Shown: positions 54,490 to 63,498, counted from the first letter of the stretch. The stretch is 64,000 bases of DNA from Winogradskyella marina (GCF_015645385.1 NZ_JADOET010000001.1:434001-498000), one strand, 5' to 3'. Notes: generated by a model from the letters alone, not told the origin. Program-made: numbers and translations.

Positions 54490-55976
54490 TTCTCGAATCA
54501 ATAATTATTGTCATATACACCATTGCCATTGTACTAATTTTCATGTATGCTTTGGCACAGCTAAACTTACTGTACAACTATTTGTCTTCTAAAAAGAAAA
54601 GACAAGACTGTGAAACTTTTGATTTTTCAAATCCTGAAGAAATCCCAATAGTTACCATACAACTTCCTGTTTTTAACGAAATGTATGTAATGGAACGTTT
54701 ATTGGATAATATCGCGCGCTTAGAATATCCAAAAGACAAGTTAGAAATTCAGGTTTTAGATGATTCTACAGATGAAACAATTGAAACTACAAAAGCACAT
54801 GTTGAAAAACTTGCCAAAACAGGTTTAGATATTACACATATTACTAGAACTGACCGAAGTGGATTTAAAGCTGGAGCACTTAAAGAAGGACTAAAAATTG
54901 CTAAAGGTGAATTTATTGTCATTTTTGATGCCGACTTTTTACCGCAACCTAATTGGCTAAAGCGTACCATTCCTTATTTTAAGAATGAAAAAATAGGTGT
55001 TGTTCAAACACGTTGGGGACATATCAATAGAAACTATTCCTTATTAACTAAAATTCAAGCGTTTGCTTTAGATGCCCATTTTACATTAGAGCAAGTAGGC
55101 AGAAACAGCAAAGGACATTTTATTAATTTTAATGGAACAGCAGGTGTTTGGCGAAAAACCTGTATTCTCGATGCCGGAAATTGGGAAGGAGACACCCTTA
55201 CCGAAGATTTAGATTTAAGTTATAGAGCACAATTAAAAAATTGGGAATTTAAATACTTAGAGGATGTTGAAACTCCTGCAGAATTACCAGTTGTTATTAG
55301 TGCTGCACGTTCGCAACAATTCCGTTGGAATAAAGGTGGTGCCGAAAACTTTAGAAAAATGCTTTGGCGTGTTGTGAAGTCTGATAATATTTCAACTAAA
55401 ACTAAAGTACACGGTTTACTTCATTTGCTTAATAGCACTATGTTTTTAAGCATTTTTACAGTCGCTATTTTGAGTATTCCGATGTTGTATATAAAGAACG
55501 AATACGCCCACCTAAGAAACTACTTTTACATCATGAGTTTCTTTGTAATGAGTACCATTATTTTCTTTATCTGTTATTGGTTTATGTATCGCAACATTTA
55601 TGGTAGTGGTTTTAAAAAATTCTTTGGTTATATAGGTATGTTCTTTACATTTTTCTCAATAGCTATGGGCTTTTCACTTCACAACTCTATTGCAGTAATT
55701 GAAGGCCATATTGGTAAACGTAGTGAGTTTGTAAGAACACCAAAATTTAATATTAGCAACATTAGAGATTCTTGGAAAGGCAATAAATACCTCAGAAAAA
55801 AATTATCACCACACGTGGTTATAGAAGGTATATTGATGCTGTATTTCGCATTCGGAATGTATAGTGCTTTTATAGTTGGTGATCAAGGTGGTGATTTTGG
55901 ACTGTTTCCTTTTCACTTAATGCTTTTTATTGGCTTTGGCTACGTATTTTTTAAGTCTTTAAGTTCTAAGGTGTGA
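54486..55976 (+). CDS. Cellulose-synthase-like GT2 glycosyltransferase, processive type
   Basis: The 496-residue membrane protein has one N-terminal and about four C-terminal hydrophobic segments around a cytoplasmic GT-A domain with QLPVFNEM, DDSTDETI, DADFLP, TLTEDLDLSYRA and QQFRWNKGG (the QxxRW motif). It resembles glucan- or mannan-type synthases and lipid-linked glucosyl/mannosyltransferases of Bacteroidota. Overlap of 4 bases with its upstream gene and 4 bases with the next gene (GTGA) shows coupling. Confidence 0.9.
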   Translation: MILESIIIVIYTIAIVLIFMYALAQLNLLYNYLSSKKKRQDCETFDFSNPEEIPIVTIQLPVFNEMYVMERLLDNIARLEYPKDKLEIQVLDDSTDETIETTKAHVEKLAKTGLDITHITRTDRSGFKAGALKEGLKIAKGEFIVIFDADFLPQPNWLKRTIPYFKNEKIGVVQTRWGHINRNYSLLTKIQAFALDAHFTLEQVGRNSKGHFINFNGTAGVWRKTCILDAGNWEGDTLTEDLDLSYRAQLKNWEFKYLEDVETPAELPVVISAARSQQFRWNKGGAENFRKMLWRVVKSDNISTKTKVHGLLHLLNSTMFLSIFTVAILSIPMLYIKNEYAHLRNYFYIMSFFVMSTIIFFICYWFMYRNIYGSGFKKFFGYIGMFFTFFSIAMGFSLHNSIAVIEGHIGKRSEFVRTPKFNISNIRDSWKGNKYLRKKLSPHVVIEGILMLYFAFGMYSAFIVGDQGGDFGLFPFHLMLFIGFGYVFFKSLSSKV

Positions 55977-57496
55977 AAGCGCTTTGGAAATATCACAAAA
56001 TTCCATTTCTATTTTTTATTGTTAGTAGTCTATTGTATCTATGGTTTGCGTATGCCATTGTAAGGACCAACACTATTCAACTTCTTTTTGCTTATGTTTT
56101 ATTATTTGCTTTTGCTTATAAAATTATAAGTTCATCTGAATTTAATAGCTCAAAGTTTAAACTTTTAGTTGTCTTCTCTATAGTTTTAAGGCTGCTATTT
56201 CTTTTTGCCACACCTAATTTATCGCAAGATTTTTATCGCTTTATTTGGGATGGCCGTATGATTCTAGAAGGTTTCAATCCCTATTTATACACACCTGATT
56301 CCTTTATGGATAGTGGCAAATTTCCTGTTGCGCAAGCCCAAGAACTATATAATGGCATGGGTGAGTTAAGCGCCTCTCATTACACCAATTATCCGCCAAT
56401 CAACCAAGTTCTATTTACAGTTGCAGCTTTATTTTCAGGACATAGTATTTTAGGTTCTGCGATTGTAATGCGACTTATTATAATTGTAGCTGATATTGGA
56501 ACATTATATTTCGGAAAAAAACTTTTAGAACGTTTAAATCTACCTTCAAAAAGAATCTTTTGGTACATATTAAATCCTTTTATCATTATTGAATTAACAG
56601 GTAACCTTCATTTTGAAGGTGTTATGATATTCTTCCTCATTTGGTCTTTATATTTGCTACATTCTGGTAAATGGAAATGGGCTGCGGTTGTTTTTGCTTG
56701 TTCTATTTCTGTGAAGTTGATCCCTTTAATGTTGTTGCCTTTGTTTTTTGGTTGGTTTAGAAAAAATTCAGTCATTTCAAATGATATTGAGAAACCAAAA
56801 AAACCTTTTATCCCAACTGATATTGGGAGTGCTGAAGGAGACATTCCTGTGAATTTAAACTTATCAAATAAAGATGCTTCGACTGCGCTCAACATGCCAT
56901 CCAAGAATAAGACTTCAAAAGTTTTTAAAACCATTAAGGTCTCGTACCAAAAATTAATTACGTTTTACATAATAATTGGTTTAACGACACTTCTACTCTT
57001 CCTCCCGTTCTTTTCCATGGAATTTGTGACTAATTATTCTAAAACTGTTGGACTTTGGTTTGGAAACTTTGAGTTTAATGCCAGTATCTATTATCTCGCA
57101 AGAGCTATTGGCTATGCACAAACGGGCTATAATGAAATTGCCATTATTGGTAAAATACTACCTGTAATTTCAGTGCTAATAATTCTTGGGTTATCCATTT
57201 TTAAACCGAATAATAGTTTGCCCAAATTAATGACTTCAATGTTATTAGCACTTAGCTTTTATTTGTTTTTAAGCACAACAGTTCATCCTTGGTATATTGC
57301 AACGTTAGTCGTCTTAAGTCTGTTTACCAATTATAAATTTCCGTTGGTTTGGTCTTTAGTGGTTGTGTTGAGTTATTTAGCGTATTCTAATACTGATAAT
57401 TCTGAAAACTTATGGATTATTGCCATAGAGTATGTGATTGTGTTTTCAGTCTTTATTTGGGAAGTCATCCTAAAAAAAAGACTGCCAGTGTCCTAG
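55973..57496 (+). CDS. Multi-pass glycosyltransferase (GT-C-like), with in-frame repeat-derived loop
   Basis: The 507-residue integral membrane protein starts with GTG. About ten hydrophobic segments are seen, with NLSQDFYRFIWDGRMILEG in the first large loop (DxD-type Asp-rich motif) and NPYLYTPD, the layout of GT-C mannosyltransferases that use polyprenyl-phosphate sugars. A hydrophilic loop at residues 265-325, between two hydrophobic segments, has repeat-like DNA (TTCGACTGCGCTCAACATG at 56878-56896). The last codons coincide with a minus-strand terminator. Confidence 0.8.
   Translation: MKALWKYHKIPFLFFIVSSLLYLWFAYAIVRTNTIQLLFAYVLLFAFAYKIISSSEFNSSKFKLLVVFSIVLRLLFLFATPNLSQDFYRFIWDGRMILEGFNPYLYTPDSFMDSGKFPVAQAQELYNGMGELSASHYTNYPPINQVLFTVAALFSGHSILGSAIVMRLIIIVADIGTLYFGKKLLERLNLPSKRIFWYILNPFIIIELTGNLHFEGVMIFFLIWSLYLLHSGKWKWAAVVFACSISVKLIPLMLLPLFFGWFRKNSVISNDIEKPKKPFIPTDIGSAEGDIPVNLNLSNKDASTALNMPSKNKTSKVFKTIKVSYQKLITFYIIIGLTTLLLFLPFFSMEFVTNYSKTVGLWFGNFEFNASIYYLARAIGYAQTGYNEIAIIGKILPVISVLIILGLSIFKPNNSLPKLMTSMLLALSFYLFLSTTVHPWYIATLVVLSLFTNYKFPLVWSLVVVLSYLAYSNTDNSENLWIIAIEYVIVFSVFIWEVILKKRLPVS
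56873..56896. repeat. Repeat fragment (family F) inside the membrane glycosyltransferase gene
   Basis: CTTCGACTGCGCTCAACATG matches a motif widespread between flavobacterial genes, from general knowledge. A degenerate copy, TTTCTACTCCGCTCAACCAGAC, is intergenic at 61546-61566, and AGCATGACA at 46161 resembles its end. Confidence 0.6.
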
Positions 57497-57502
57497 CAGT
57501 CT
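57472..57502 (-). terminator. Intrinsic terminator of the minus-strand polyamine operon
   Basis: Read on the minus strand, AGACTGC (57502-57496), a 10-base loop, GCAGTCT (57486-57480) and eight T (57479-57472) form a strong terminator. It overlaps the last codons and stop of the plus-strand membrane glycosyltransferase gene. Confidence 0.75.
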
Positions 57503-57613
57503 CTATCTCTAATTTTATAATTTCTATTGAATTACTATTCCTTAGCTTTCTCGTCATCAAAAAAGCATCGCTAAATAGCGCTCATATAATACCTTAAACA
57601 AGGCGTAAGTTCT

Positions 57614-57940
57614 TTAAGAAAAATCTTCATCTTCAGCTCCAGGTTCTAATTCTGGATCCACGACTGCATTAGGATCATCGTCTTCAAAATCTTCATAATC
57701 CTCTTCGTCATAATTTTCCATCGTCTGCTCTAGTTTCGTGCTCACTTTCACCAAATACTTGGTATCTTCTGTGGTCACCTCTACAGCTTCGACAATTTCA
57801 TTTTTAGCATTCTTAAACGATACAATTTGGCCGTCATCATAACCATCTGGGTATTTTTCTACTAAAAGTGCTAAAATTTCTGGTGTCAATTTTTTGAAAT
57901 CAACTATAACTCGTTTTAAATGTGCGTCTTTTGGTTTCAT
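57614..57940 (-). CDS. Acidic conserved protein of unknown function
   Basis: The 108-residue protein has a globular N-terminal part of about 70 residues and an Asp/Glu tail (residues 73-107, about 60 percent acidic). I recognise no family. It is 44 bases downstream of the GNAT-nitrilase gene and before the operon terminator. An acidic tail often binds polycations, so an interaction with the polyamines made by the locus is a possibility, stated as inference only. Confidence 0.65.
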   Translation of the reverse strand: MKPKDAHLKRVIVDFKKLTPEILALLVEKYPDGYDDGQIVSFKNAKNEIVEAVEVTTEDTKYLVKVSTKLEQTMENYDEEDYEDFEDDDPNAVVDPELEPGAEDEDFS

Positions 57941-57984
57941 TCTTTAATATTATTTCTAAAGCTAATTTTTTTTAAATATAATAC

Positions 57985-59517
57985 TTATTTAATTACTCGA
58001 ATAACATCGTAAACATCTTTTCTTCGATCTTTTAAATTTTTTACGGCTCCAAAGGAATGTAACTCTCTTAGCAAGCCTAAATCTACATCGGCTACCAATA
58101 TCATTTCGGTATTTGGTGTAGTTTCTGCTTTTATACCATTACTTGGAAAGGCAAAATCACATGGTGTAAAGACCGCTGACTGTGCATATTGAATATCCAT
58201 ATTATTCACATTAGGTAAATTCCCTACACTTCCAGCAATAGCCACATAACATTCGTTTTCAATGGCACGCGCCTGTGCACACAACCTTACGCGCGAATAC
58301 CCATTCTGCGTATCGGTTAAAAATGGGACAAATAAAATGTCCATACCTTCATCGGCTAACAATCTTGATAATTCAGGAAACTCAGAATCGTAACAGATTA
58401 AAACGCCTATTTTACCCGCATCCGTTTCAAAAGTTTTTAATTGATGACCGCGTTGCATACCCCAAACTTTAGCTTCATCTGGCGTGACATGGATTTTCTC
58501 ATAACGTTCTAAACTCCCATCTCTTCGGCACAAATAGCCTACATTATACAAGACATCATCGACCACTTCAGGCATGCTTCCGGTGATAATATTTATATTA
58601 TAGGAAATAGACAGCTGCTGCATTTTTTCAACAATGGTTTGCGTATAACCTGCCAATTCTCTAATCGCTTGCGGCTCGTGCAAATGATTATACTTTGCCA
58701 TTAATGGCGCATTAAAAAACTCTGGAAACACCGCAAAATCGGAGCGGTAAGCTGAAACGCTATCTACAAAATATTCTACTTGCTGCATCAAATCCTCTAA
58801 ACCATTATAAGGACGCATTTGCCACTGAATCAACCCTAAACGCACCACAGTTTTTACACTGCTGGCTTTTTTATTGGGTTTGGTATAATAAATATTATCC
58901 CACTCCATCAACACCGCATATTCGCTAGAGGCTGTATCGCCTTCTAGATAACCCTTAATAATTCTTATCGGATGAAAATCATTGGAGGTTTGAAAATTTA
59001 AAACCGGGTCATGAATTTCCTTATGCTTTACTTTTTGAATGTATTCTTTTGGCGAATATTGGTCTTTATACTTGTGGTAATTTGGCATTCTTCCACCAAA
59101 AACAATCCCTTTTAAATTCAGGTTTTCACATAATTCTTTACGATAATCATACAAACGACGCCCTAAACGTAAGCCTCTAAATTCGGGTTTTATGAATACA
59201 TCAATACCATACAACACATCGCCATCTGGATCGTGATTTTTAAATTTATCCCCTTCAATAATATCGGCATAGGTGTGGTTATCATCAATCTTATCGTAGT
59301 CGACAATTAAAGATAAGGCACAACCTGCCAACTGACCATCGATACGAATTACGACCTGACCTTCCGAAAAAATAGAGGTCAAACGTGCAATATGCTCTTT
59401 TTTCCAATACGAATTTAAAACGCCACCATAAGCTTCTAAGGTTGCCGATTTTAATTCTTCAAAATCACCAACCGTTAAAAAGCTTAATTCTATATTATCA
59501 ATCTTATGTTCTTCCAT
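57985..59517 (-). CDS. GNAT acetyltransferase-nitrilase fusion protein
   Basis: The 510-residue protein joins an N-terminal GNAT domain (residues 1-215, with VFIKPEFRGLRLGRRLY as the CoA loop) to a C-terminal carbon-nitrogen hydrolase (220-510) with the Glu-Lys-Cys triad: VFPEFFNAP, KIHVTPDE and LICYDSEFPE. Family members act as amidases, such as N-carbamoylputrescine amidohydrolases. The ATG overlaps the upstream stop by one base (TAATG). Its place in a polyamine locus hints at acetylation or amide cleavage of a polyamine or agmatine derivative, but the substrate is not established. Confidence 0.85.
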   Translation of the reverse strand: MEEHKIDNIELSFLTVGDFEELKSATLEAYGGVLNSYWKKEHIARLTSIFSEGQVVIRIDGQLAGCALSLIVDYDKIDDNHTYADIIEGDKFKNHDPDGDVLYGIDVFIKPEFRGLRLGRRLYDYRKELCENLNLKGIVFGGRMPNYHKYKDQYSPKEYIQKVKHKEIHDPVLNFQTSNDFHPIRIIKGYLEGDTASSEYAVLMEWDNIYYTKPNKKASSVKTVVRLGLIQWQMRPYNGLEDLMQQVEYFVDSVSAYRSDFAVFPEFFNAPLMAKYNHLHEPQAIRELAGYTQTIVEKMQQLSISYNINIITGSMPEVVDDVLYNVGYLCRRDGSLERYEKIHVTPDEAKVWGMQRGHQLKTFETDAGKIGVLICYDSEFPELSRLLADEGMDILFVPFLTDTQNGYSRVRLCAQARAIENECYVAIAGSVGNLPNVNNMDIQYAQSAVFTPCDFAFPSNGIKAETTPNTEMILVADVDLGLLRELHSFGAVKNLKDRRKDVYDVIRVIK

Positions 59518-60497
59518 TACATATCTAAAAGATAAGCAAAAATTAATGGTGCTACGATAGTGGCATCACTTTCAATGATGAATTTAGGCGTGTCAATATC
59601 AAGCTTTCCCCAAGTAATTTTTTCATTTGGAACCGCACCAGAATACGAACCATAACTGGTGGTACTATCACTAATTTGGCAGAAATAACTCCAAAATGGT
59701 GTTTCAGGACGCTCCATATCTTGGTATAACATTGGCACGACACAAATAGGAAAATCGCCAGCAATACCACCACCTATTTGAAAGAATCCAATCCCATTTT
59801 CAGAATTATCCGTATACCAATCGGCTAAAAAGGTCATGTATTCAATCCCCGATTTCATAGTGCTTGCTTTCAATTCACCTTTAAGCACGTAGCTGGCAAA
59901 AATGTTACCCATAGTACTATCTTCCCAACCTGGGCAAACAATAGGTAGGTTTTTTTCAGCCGCTGCATACATCCAAGAATCTTTCAAATCTATTTCGTAA
60001 TGCTCTTCTAAAACTCCGGAAAGTAATAATTTATACATGTATTCATGTGGTAAATAGCGTTCGCCTTTAGCTTCGGCTTCTTTCCAGATTTTAACGATAT
60101 GCTCTTGAATACGTCTAAAAGCTTCCTCTTCTGGAATACATGTATCGGTCACACGATTTAGTCCTTTCTCTAACAAATCCCATTCGTCTTGAGGGGTTAA
60201 ATCTCTATAGTTTGGCACACGTTTATAATGCGAATGTGCGACCAAATTCATGATATCTTCTTCAAGATTTGCTCCTGTACAAGACACGATTTGCACTTTA
60301 TCTTGACGAATCATTTCGGCAAAAATTTTACCCAATTCTGCTGTACTCATTGCACCAGCCAAAGACACTAACATCTTTGCGCCAGAATTAAGTTGCGCTT
60401 CATAACCCTTTGCCGCATCAACCAAAGCTGCTGCGTTAAAGTGTAAATAATATTTTTCTATAAATTTTGAAATTTCTCCTTTACTAGTACTCATCAT
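59517..60497 (-). CDS. Deoxyhypusine-synthase-family protein (bacterial homologue)
   Basis: The 326-residue protein follows eukaryotic deoxyhypusine synthase in its NAD-binding and active site: SCTGANLEED, PGWEDSTMGN, and the catalytic Lys in NEKITWGKLDID near residue 295. Bacteria lack the eIF5A substrate, and some bacterial homologues instead make spermidine or homospermidine from putrescine with NAD. Here it lies after speB, overlapping it by 14 bases, so a polyamine-forming role is the best inference. Which polyamine cannot be read. Confidence 0.9.
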   Translation of the reverse strand: MMSTSKGEISKFIEKYYLHFNAAALVDAAKGYEAQLNSGAKMLVSLAGAMSTAELGKIFAEMIRQDKVQIVSCTGANLEEDIMNLVAHSHYKRVPNYRDLTPQDEWDLLEKGLNRVTDTCIPEEEAFRRIQEHIVKIWKEAEAKGERYLPHEYMYKLLLSGVLEEHYEIDLKDSWMYAAAEKNLPIVCPGWEDSTMGNIFASYVLKGELKASTMKSGIEYMTFLADWYTDNSENGIGFFQIGGGIAGDFPICVVPMLYQDMERPETPFWSYFCQISDSTTSYGSYSGAVPNEKITWGKLDIDTPKFIIESDATIVAPLIFAYLLDM

Positions 60498-61425
60498 CGT
60501 TATTTTTTGAAAATTTATTTAATCCGTTTGTCTTGTCGTTGAAATTACTTTCAAAATCATCACCACTATTTTGATTTAGAAATTTGTAGCTCAACATTTT
60601 GTAATATAATTTGGCTGCTAAGAAATCTGATGATTTATCGTTTTCATTAGGACATAATTCCACGATATCAAAACCAACCACATTCTTTTCTTCGAATACT
60701 TGTTTTAAGAATTCCAAAGTTTCATAATACAGTAAGCCGCCTGGTTCTGGTGTTCCTGTACTTGGCATTATAGAAGGATCAAAGGCATCTAAATCGAATG
60801 TGATAAATACGTTATCGGTCATTTGATCGATTGCCGAATCCATCCAACTATCATCCATTGCCATTTCGTGAGCGAAATAGGTTTTTTCTTCGTCCATAAT
60901 CGATTTTTCAATGCTATCCATGGAACGAATGCCAACTTGAATTAAGTTAGTGGTTTGACTCGCTTCATATACAGCACAAGCATGGTTGCACGTTGACCCT
61001 TCGTAGCTTTCGCGTAAATCGGCATGCGCATCAATGTGAAGCACAGTTAAATCTTCAAACATTTCATTGAACGCTCTAATGGTTCCGATTGATACCGAAT
61101 GTTCACCACCAAAAATGGTTACAAATTTGTTTTTCTTAATGTATTTTTTAGTGGCTTGGTGCACCGCTTCCACCATCGCTTCTGGTGACGCATTTTCGGT
61201 TACAGCATCAGCCAAAAATACACCTTGTTGGTACACTTCTGAATCGGTTTCAATATCATAAAGCTCCATATTTTCTGAAGCATCTAAAAAAGCATCAGGA
61301 CCTTTATCGGCGCCTTTTTGCCAAGTGCTTGTACCATCATAAGGTACAGGAATTAATACGATTTTAGCGGTTTCTAATTTTGCTAAATCTTCTGGAATTC
61401 CAGCGTAAGTTTTTGTGTGTATCAT
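60484..61425 (-). CDS. speB: Agmatinase
   Basis: The 313-residue ureohydrolase splits agmatine into putrescine and urea. The two-manganese site is intact: GGEHSVSIG, DAHADLRESY and FDLDAFDPSIMP, then GTPEPGGL. It follows speA and precedes the deoxyhypusine-synthase homologue, the order expected for arginine to putrescine to a longer polyamine. The last 25 codons are Asn- and Asp-rich and may be a species-specific tail. Confidence 0.95.
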   Translation of the reverse strand: MIHTKTYAGIPEDLAKLETAKIVLIPVPYDGTSTWQKGADKGPDAFLDASENMELYDIETDSEVYQQGVFLADAVTENASPEAMVEAVHQATKKYIKKNKFVTIFGGEHSVSIGTIRAFNEMFEDLTVLHIDAHADLRESYEGSTCNHACAVYEASQTTNLIQVGIRSMDSIEKSIMDEEKTYFAHEMAMDDSWMDSAIDQMTDNVFITFDLDAFDPSIMPSTGTPEPGGLLYYETLEFLKQVFEEKNVVGFDIVELCPNENDKSSDFLAAKLYYKMLSYKFLNQNSGDDFESNFNDKTNGLNKFSKNNDDEY

Positions 61426-61600
61426 TATATGTTATTTCCCAATAAAATGGGAATCTTATTAATTGTTATTTTTTATTTTAAACTATACTATTTCCAACGA
61501 TCTCTTTCTAAGTAATTAAAACGTTTATTTCTTTGCTTAACTAGGTTTCTACTCCGCTCAACCAGACAATCGTTATTCATTTTTAACTTTTAATTATTAA
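61426..61600. other. Gap between speA and speB with repeat remnants
   Basis: This 175-base stretch holds TTCCCA-N6-TGGGAA (61436-61453) just upstream of speB and a degenerate copy (61546-61566) of the CGACTGCGCTCAACATG repeat. No reading frame is seen. The two genes are on the same strand and could still share one transcript. Confidence 0.5.
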
Positions 61601-62998
61601 TCAAGAACCATATCCCAAAATACCCAACAAGTTTTCACTTTTCTGTTGCTCAGCAAACACTTTAGTACTTAGGTTTCCATCGGCATCTTTTTGAATTAAA
61701 ATATGCTTTGGTGTTGGAATTAAACAGTGTTGTAAGCCACCAAAACCACCTATGGTTTCTTGATAAGCTCCTGTATTAAAGAAACCTATATATAAATCTT
61801 TATCCTTATTGTATTTAGGTAAATAAATGGCATTAGTGTGTTGTTCGCTGTTGTAATAATCGTCGCTATCGCAAGTAAGACCACCTAATAACACACGCTC
61901 ATAACTATCGTACCAACGGTTAATTGGCAACATTATAAAACGCTTATTAATCGCCCAGGTATCTGGTAAGGTTGTAATGAAAGAGGAATTAATCATGTTC
62001 CATTTTTCACGATCGTTTTGTTGTTTTTGATAGAGAATCTTATAAATAGCTCCACCACTTTCGCCTACTGTAAAACTTCCGAATTCTGTAAAAATGTTTG
62101 GTGTGTCTACCGCTTCTTCCTCACAAACGAGTTTAATTTGGTTAACAATTTCATCGACCATATAAGCATAATCAAAATCGAAGGCTAAAGAGTTTTTAAT
62201 CGGGAAACCACCGCCAATATTTAAACTATCTAAGCTTGGACATATTTTCTTTAATGCGGTATAAACCTTTAAACACTTGTGTAATTCATTCCAGTAATAG
62301 GCATTATCTCTAATTCCTGTATTGATAAAAAAGTGTAACATTTTAAGTTCTACTTTCTTATTTTCCTGAATTTGAGACTTATAAAATGGCACAATATTTT
62401 TGTAGCCAATCCCTAAACGTGAGGTATAGAATTCAAATTTTGGCTCTTCTTCAGAAGCGATTCTAATCCCAACTTGGAACTTGCCGTTAATCTCTTGAGA
62501 TAACAAATCGATTTCTTCATAGTTATCGATAATTGGAATGGCATTTTTATGACCATCGTTAATTAAATCAGCAATATTAGAAATGTATTGTTCACGTTTA
62601 AAACCGTTACTTAACACATAAGTTTCATTTGTTATTTTGCCTTCCTTTTTTAGTGCTCTTACAATATCAATATCGAAAGCCGAAGAGGTTTCAATATGAA
62701 TATCATTTGTTAAGGCTTCATCTAAAACATGCTTAAAATGCGAACTCTTAGTGCAATAGCAATAATTGTACTTTCCTTTATAATCGTGTTTTTTAAACGC
62801 ATCAGAAAACCAGGATTTAGCACGTTGAATGTTATTGGATATCTGTGGTAAGTAGGTGAATTTTAAAGGTGCACCATAGGTTTCCACCAACTTCATTAAG
62901 TCGATATCGTGAAAATGCAACGCTTTATCCTCAAGTTTAAATTCGTCTTGAGGAAAGTGAAAGGATTGATCGATGAGATCAATGTATTTATTGTTCAT
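61601..62998 (-). CDS. speA: Arginine decarboxylase, PLP fold III type
   Basis: The 465-residue enzyme of the alanine-racemase-like decarboxylase fold makes agmatine from arginine. The PLP Lys lies in NYCYCTKSSHF (near residue 80), the phosphate site in LNIGGGFPIK, and the C-terminal Cys in GGLTCDSDDYY. It is shorter than the 630-residue E. coli SpeA and matches the Bacteroidota form. Diaminopimelate or ornithine decarboxylase are related alternatives, but the adjacent agmatinase supports arginine. A 50-codon reading frame and a promoter lie just upstream. Confidence 0.88.
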   Translation of the reverse strand: MNNKYIDLIDQSFHFPQDEFKLEDKALHFHDIDLMKLVETYGAPLKFTYLPQISNNIQRAKSWFSDAFKKHDYKGKYNYCYCTKSSHFKHVLDEALTNDIHIETSSAFDIDIVRALKKEGKITNETYVLSNGFKREQYISNIADLINDGHKNAIPIIDNYEEIDLLSQEINGKFQVGIRIASEEEPKFEFYTSRLGIGYKNIVPFYKSQIQENKKVELKMLHFFINTGIRDNAYYWNELHKCLKVYTALKKICPSLDSLNIGGGFPIKNSLAFDFDYAYMVDEIVNQIKLVCEEEAVDTPNIFTEFGSFTVGESGGAIYKILYQKQQNDREKWNMINSSFITTLPDTWAINKRFIMLPINRWYDSYERVLLGGLTCDSDDYYNSEQHTNAIYLPKYNKDKDLYIGFFNTGAYQETIGGFGGLQHCLIPTPKHILIQKDADGNLSTKVFAEQQKSENLLGILGYGS

Positions 62999-63063
62999 TG
63001 TTTAAATATAAATTCAAGTGTAAATAAAAATAGTAGTGTAAATAAGATTAGGGTTACACTAAA

Positions 63064-63216
63064 TCATACCTGAATTTGGCTTTGTGTAGTAGGTACAAAA
63101 CCATAAATATGCTGGCTAGCAGCTATCGCAGAAGCGGAAGTTAGCTCTAAAATTCGGTTACTTAATCTATAAGCTGCTCTTGAATATGACTTCCTAATTT
63201 TCAAGCGCCCGAACAT
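63064..63216 (-). CDS. Small arginine-rich reading frame upstream of speA, candidate leader
   Basis: The 50-residue frame starts at ATG 63216 and stops with TGA at 63064, 65 bases before speA on the same strand. Arginine falls at positions 4, 8, 13, 17 and 21, all in the first half, and the second half is small, polar and uncharged. Its DNA is less AT-rich than the flanking intergenic sequence, and codon choice looks like a real gene. A canonical promoter box precedes it by about 70 bases. I recognise no family. It may be a leader peptide that senses arginine or a polyamine, or a short independent protein. Confidence 0.5.
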   Translation of the reverse strand: MFGRLKIRKSYSRAAYRLSNRILELTSASAIAASQHIYGFVPTTQSQIQV

Positions 63217-63285
63217 ATAAACATGTTTCAATTGTTCAGCTAAAAACTGGATTATAATTTAATAGATTGACTCCAATTTTCGCTG

Positions 63286-63293
63286 CAAATGTA
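63286..63293 (-). promoter_or_regulatory. -7 box TACATTTG of the speA leader transcript
   Basis: On the minus strand TACATTTG followed by C matches the Bacteroidota -7 consensus exactly. Transcription would start near 63280, giving a leader of about 280 bases before speA which contains the small reading frame. Confidence 0.55.
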
Positions 63294-63490
63294 ATTTATT
63301 TTTTAATATGAAAACCTTTTTTTTAATTATTTTTAGCGTCTTGATTTTTAGACAAATAACAATCGATTAGGTTATAAAACGAAAGATTTCAAACTGGTTT
63401 ATTATTTTATAATCACATCGGTTTTTATACCAACCACACATATTTATCCTCCAATAATACACCTTCACTTTCAGCACAAAATAGTACCAT

Positions 63491-63498
63491 TATATTTG
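63491..63498 (+). promoter_or_regulatory. -7 box TATATTTG of the last gene
   Basis: An exact TAnnTTTG box lies 26 bases before the ATG at 63525. No good TTG is seen at the -33 position. Confidence 0.5.

Noticed and set aside
57412..57597. A 61-codon plus-strand frame at the end of the membrane glycosyltransferase gene
   Set aside because: It overlaps that gene in another frame and a minus-strand terminator and has no family features.
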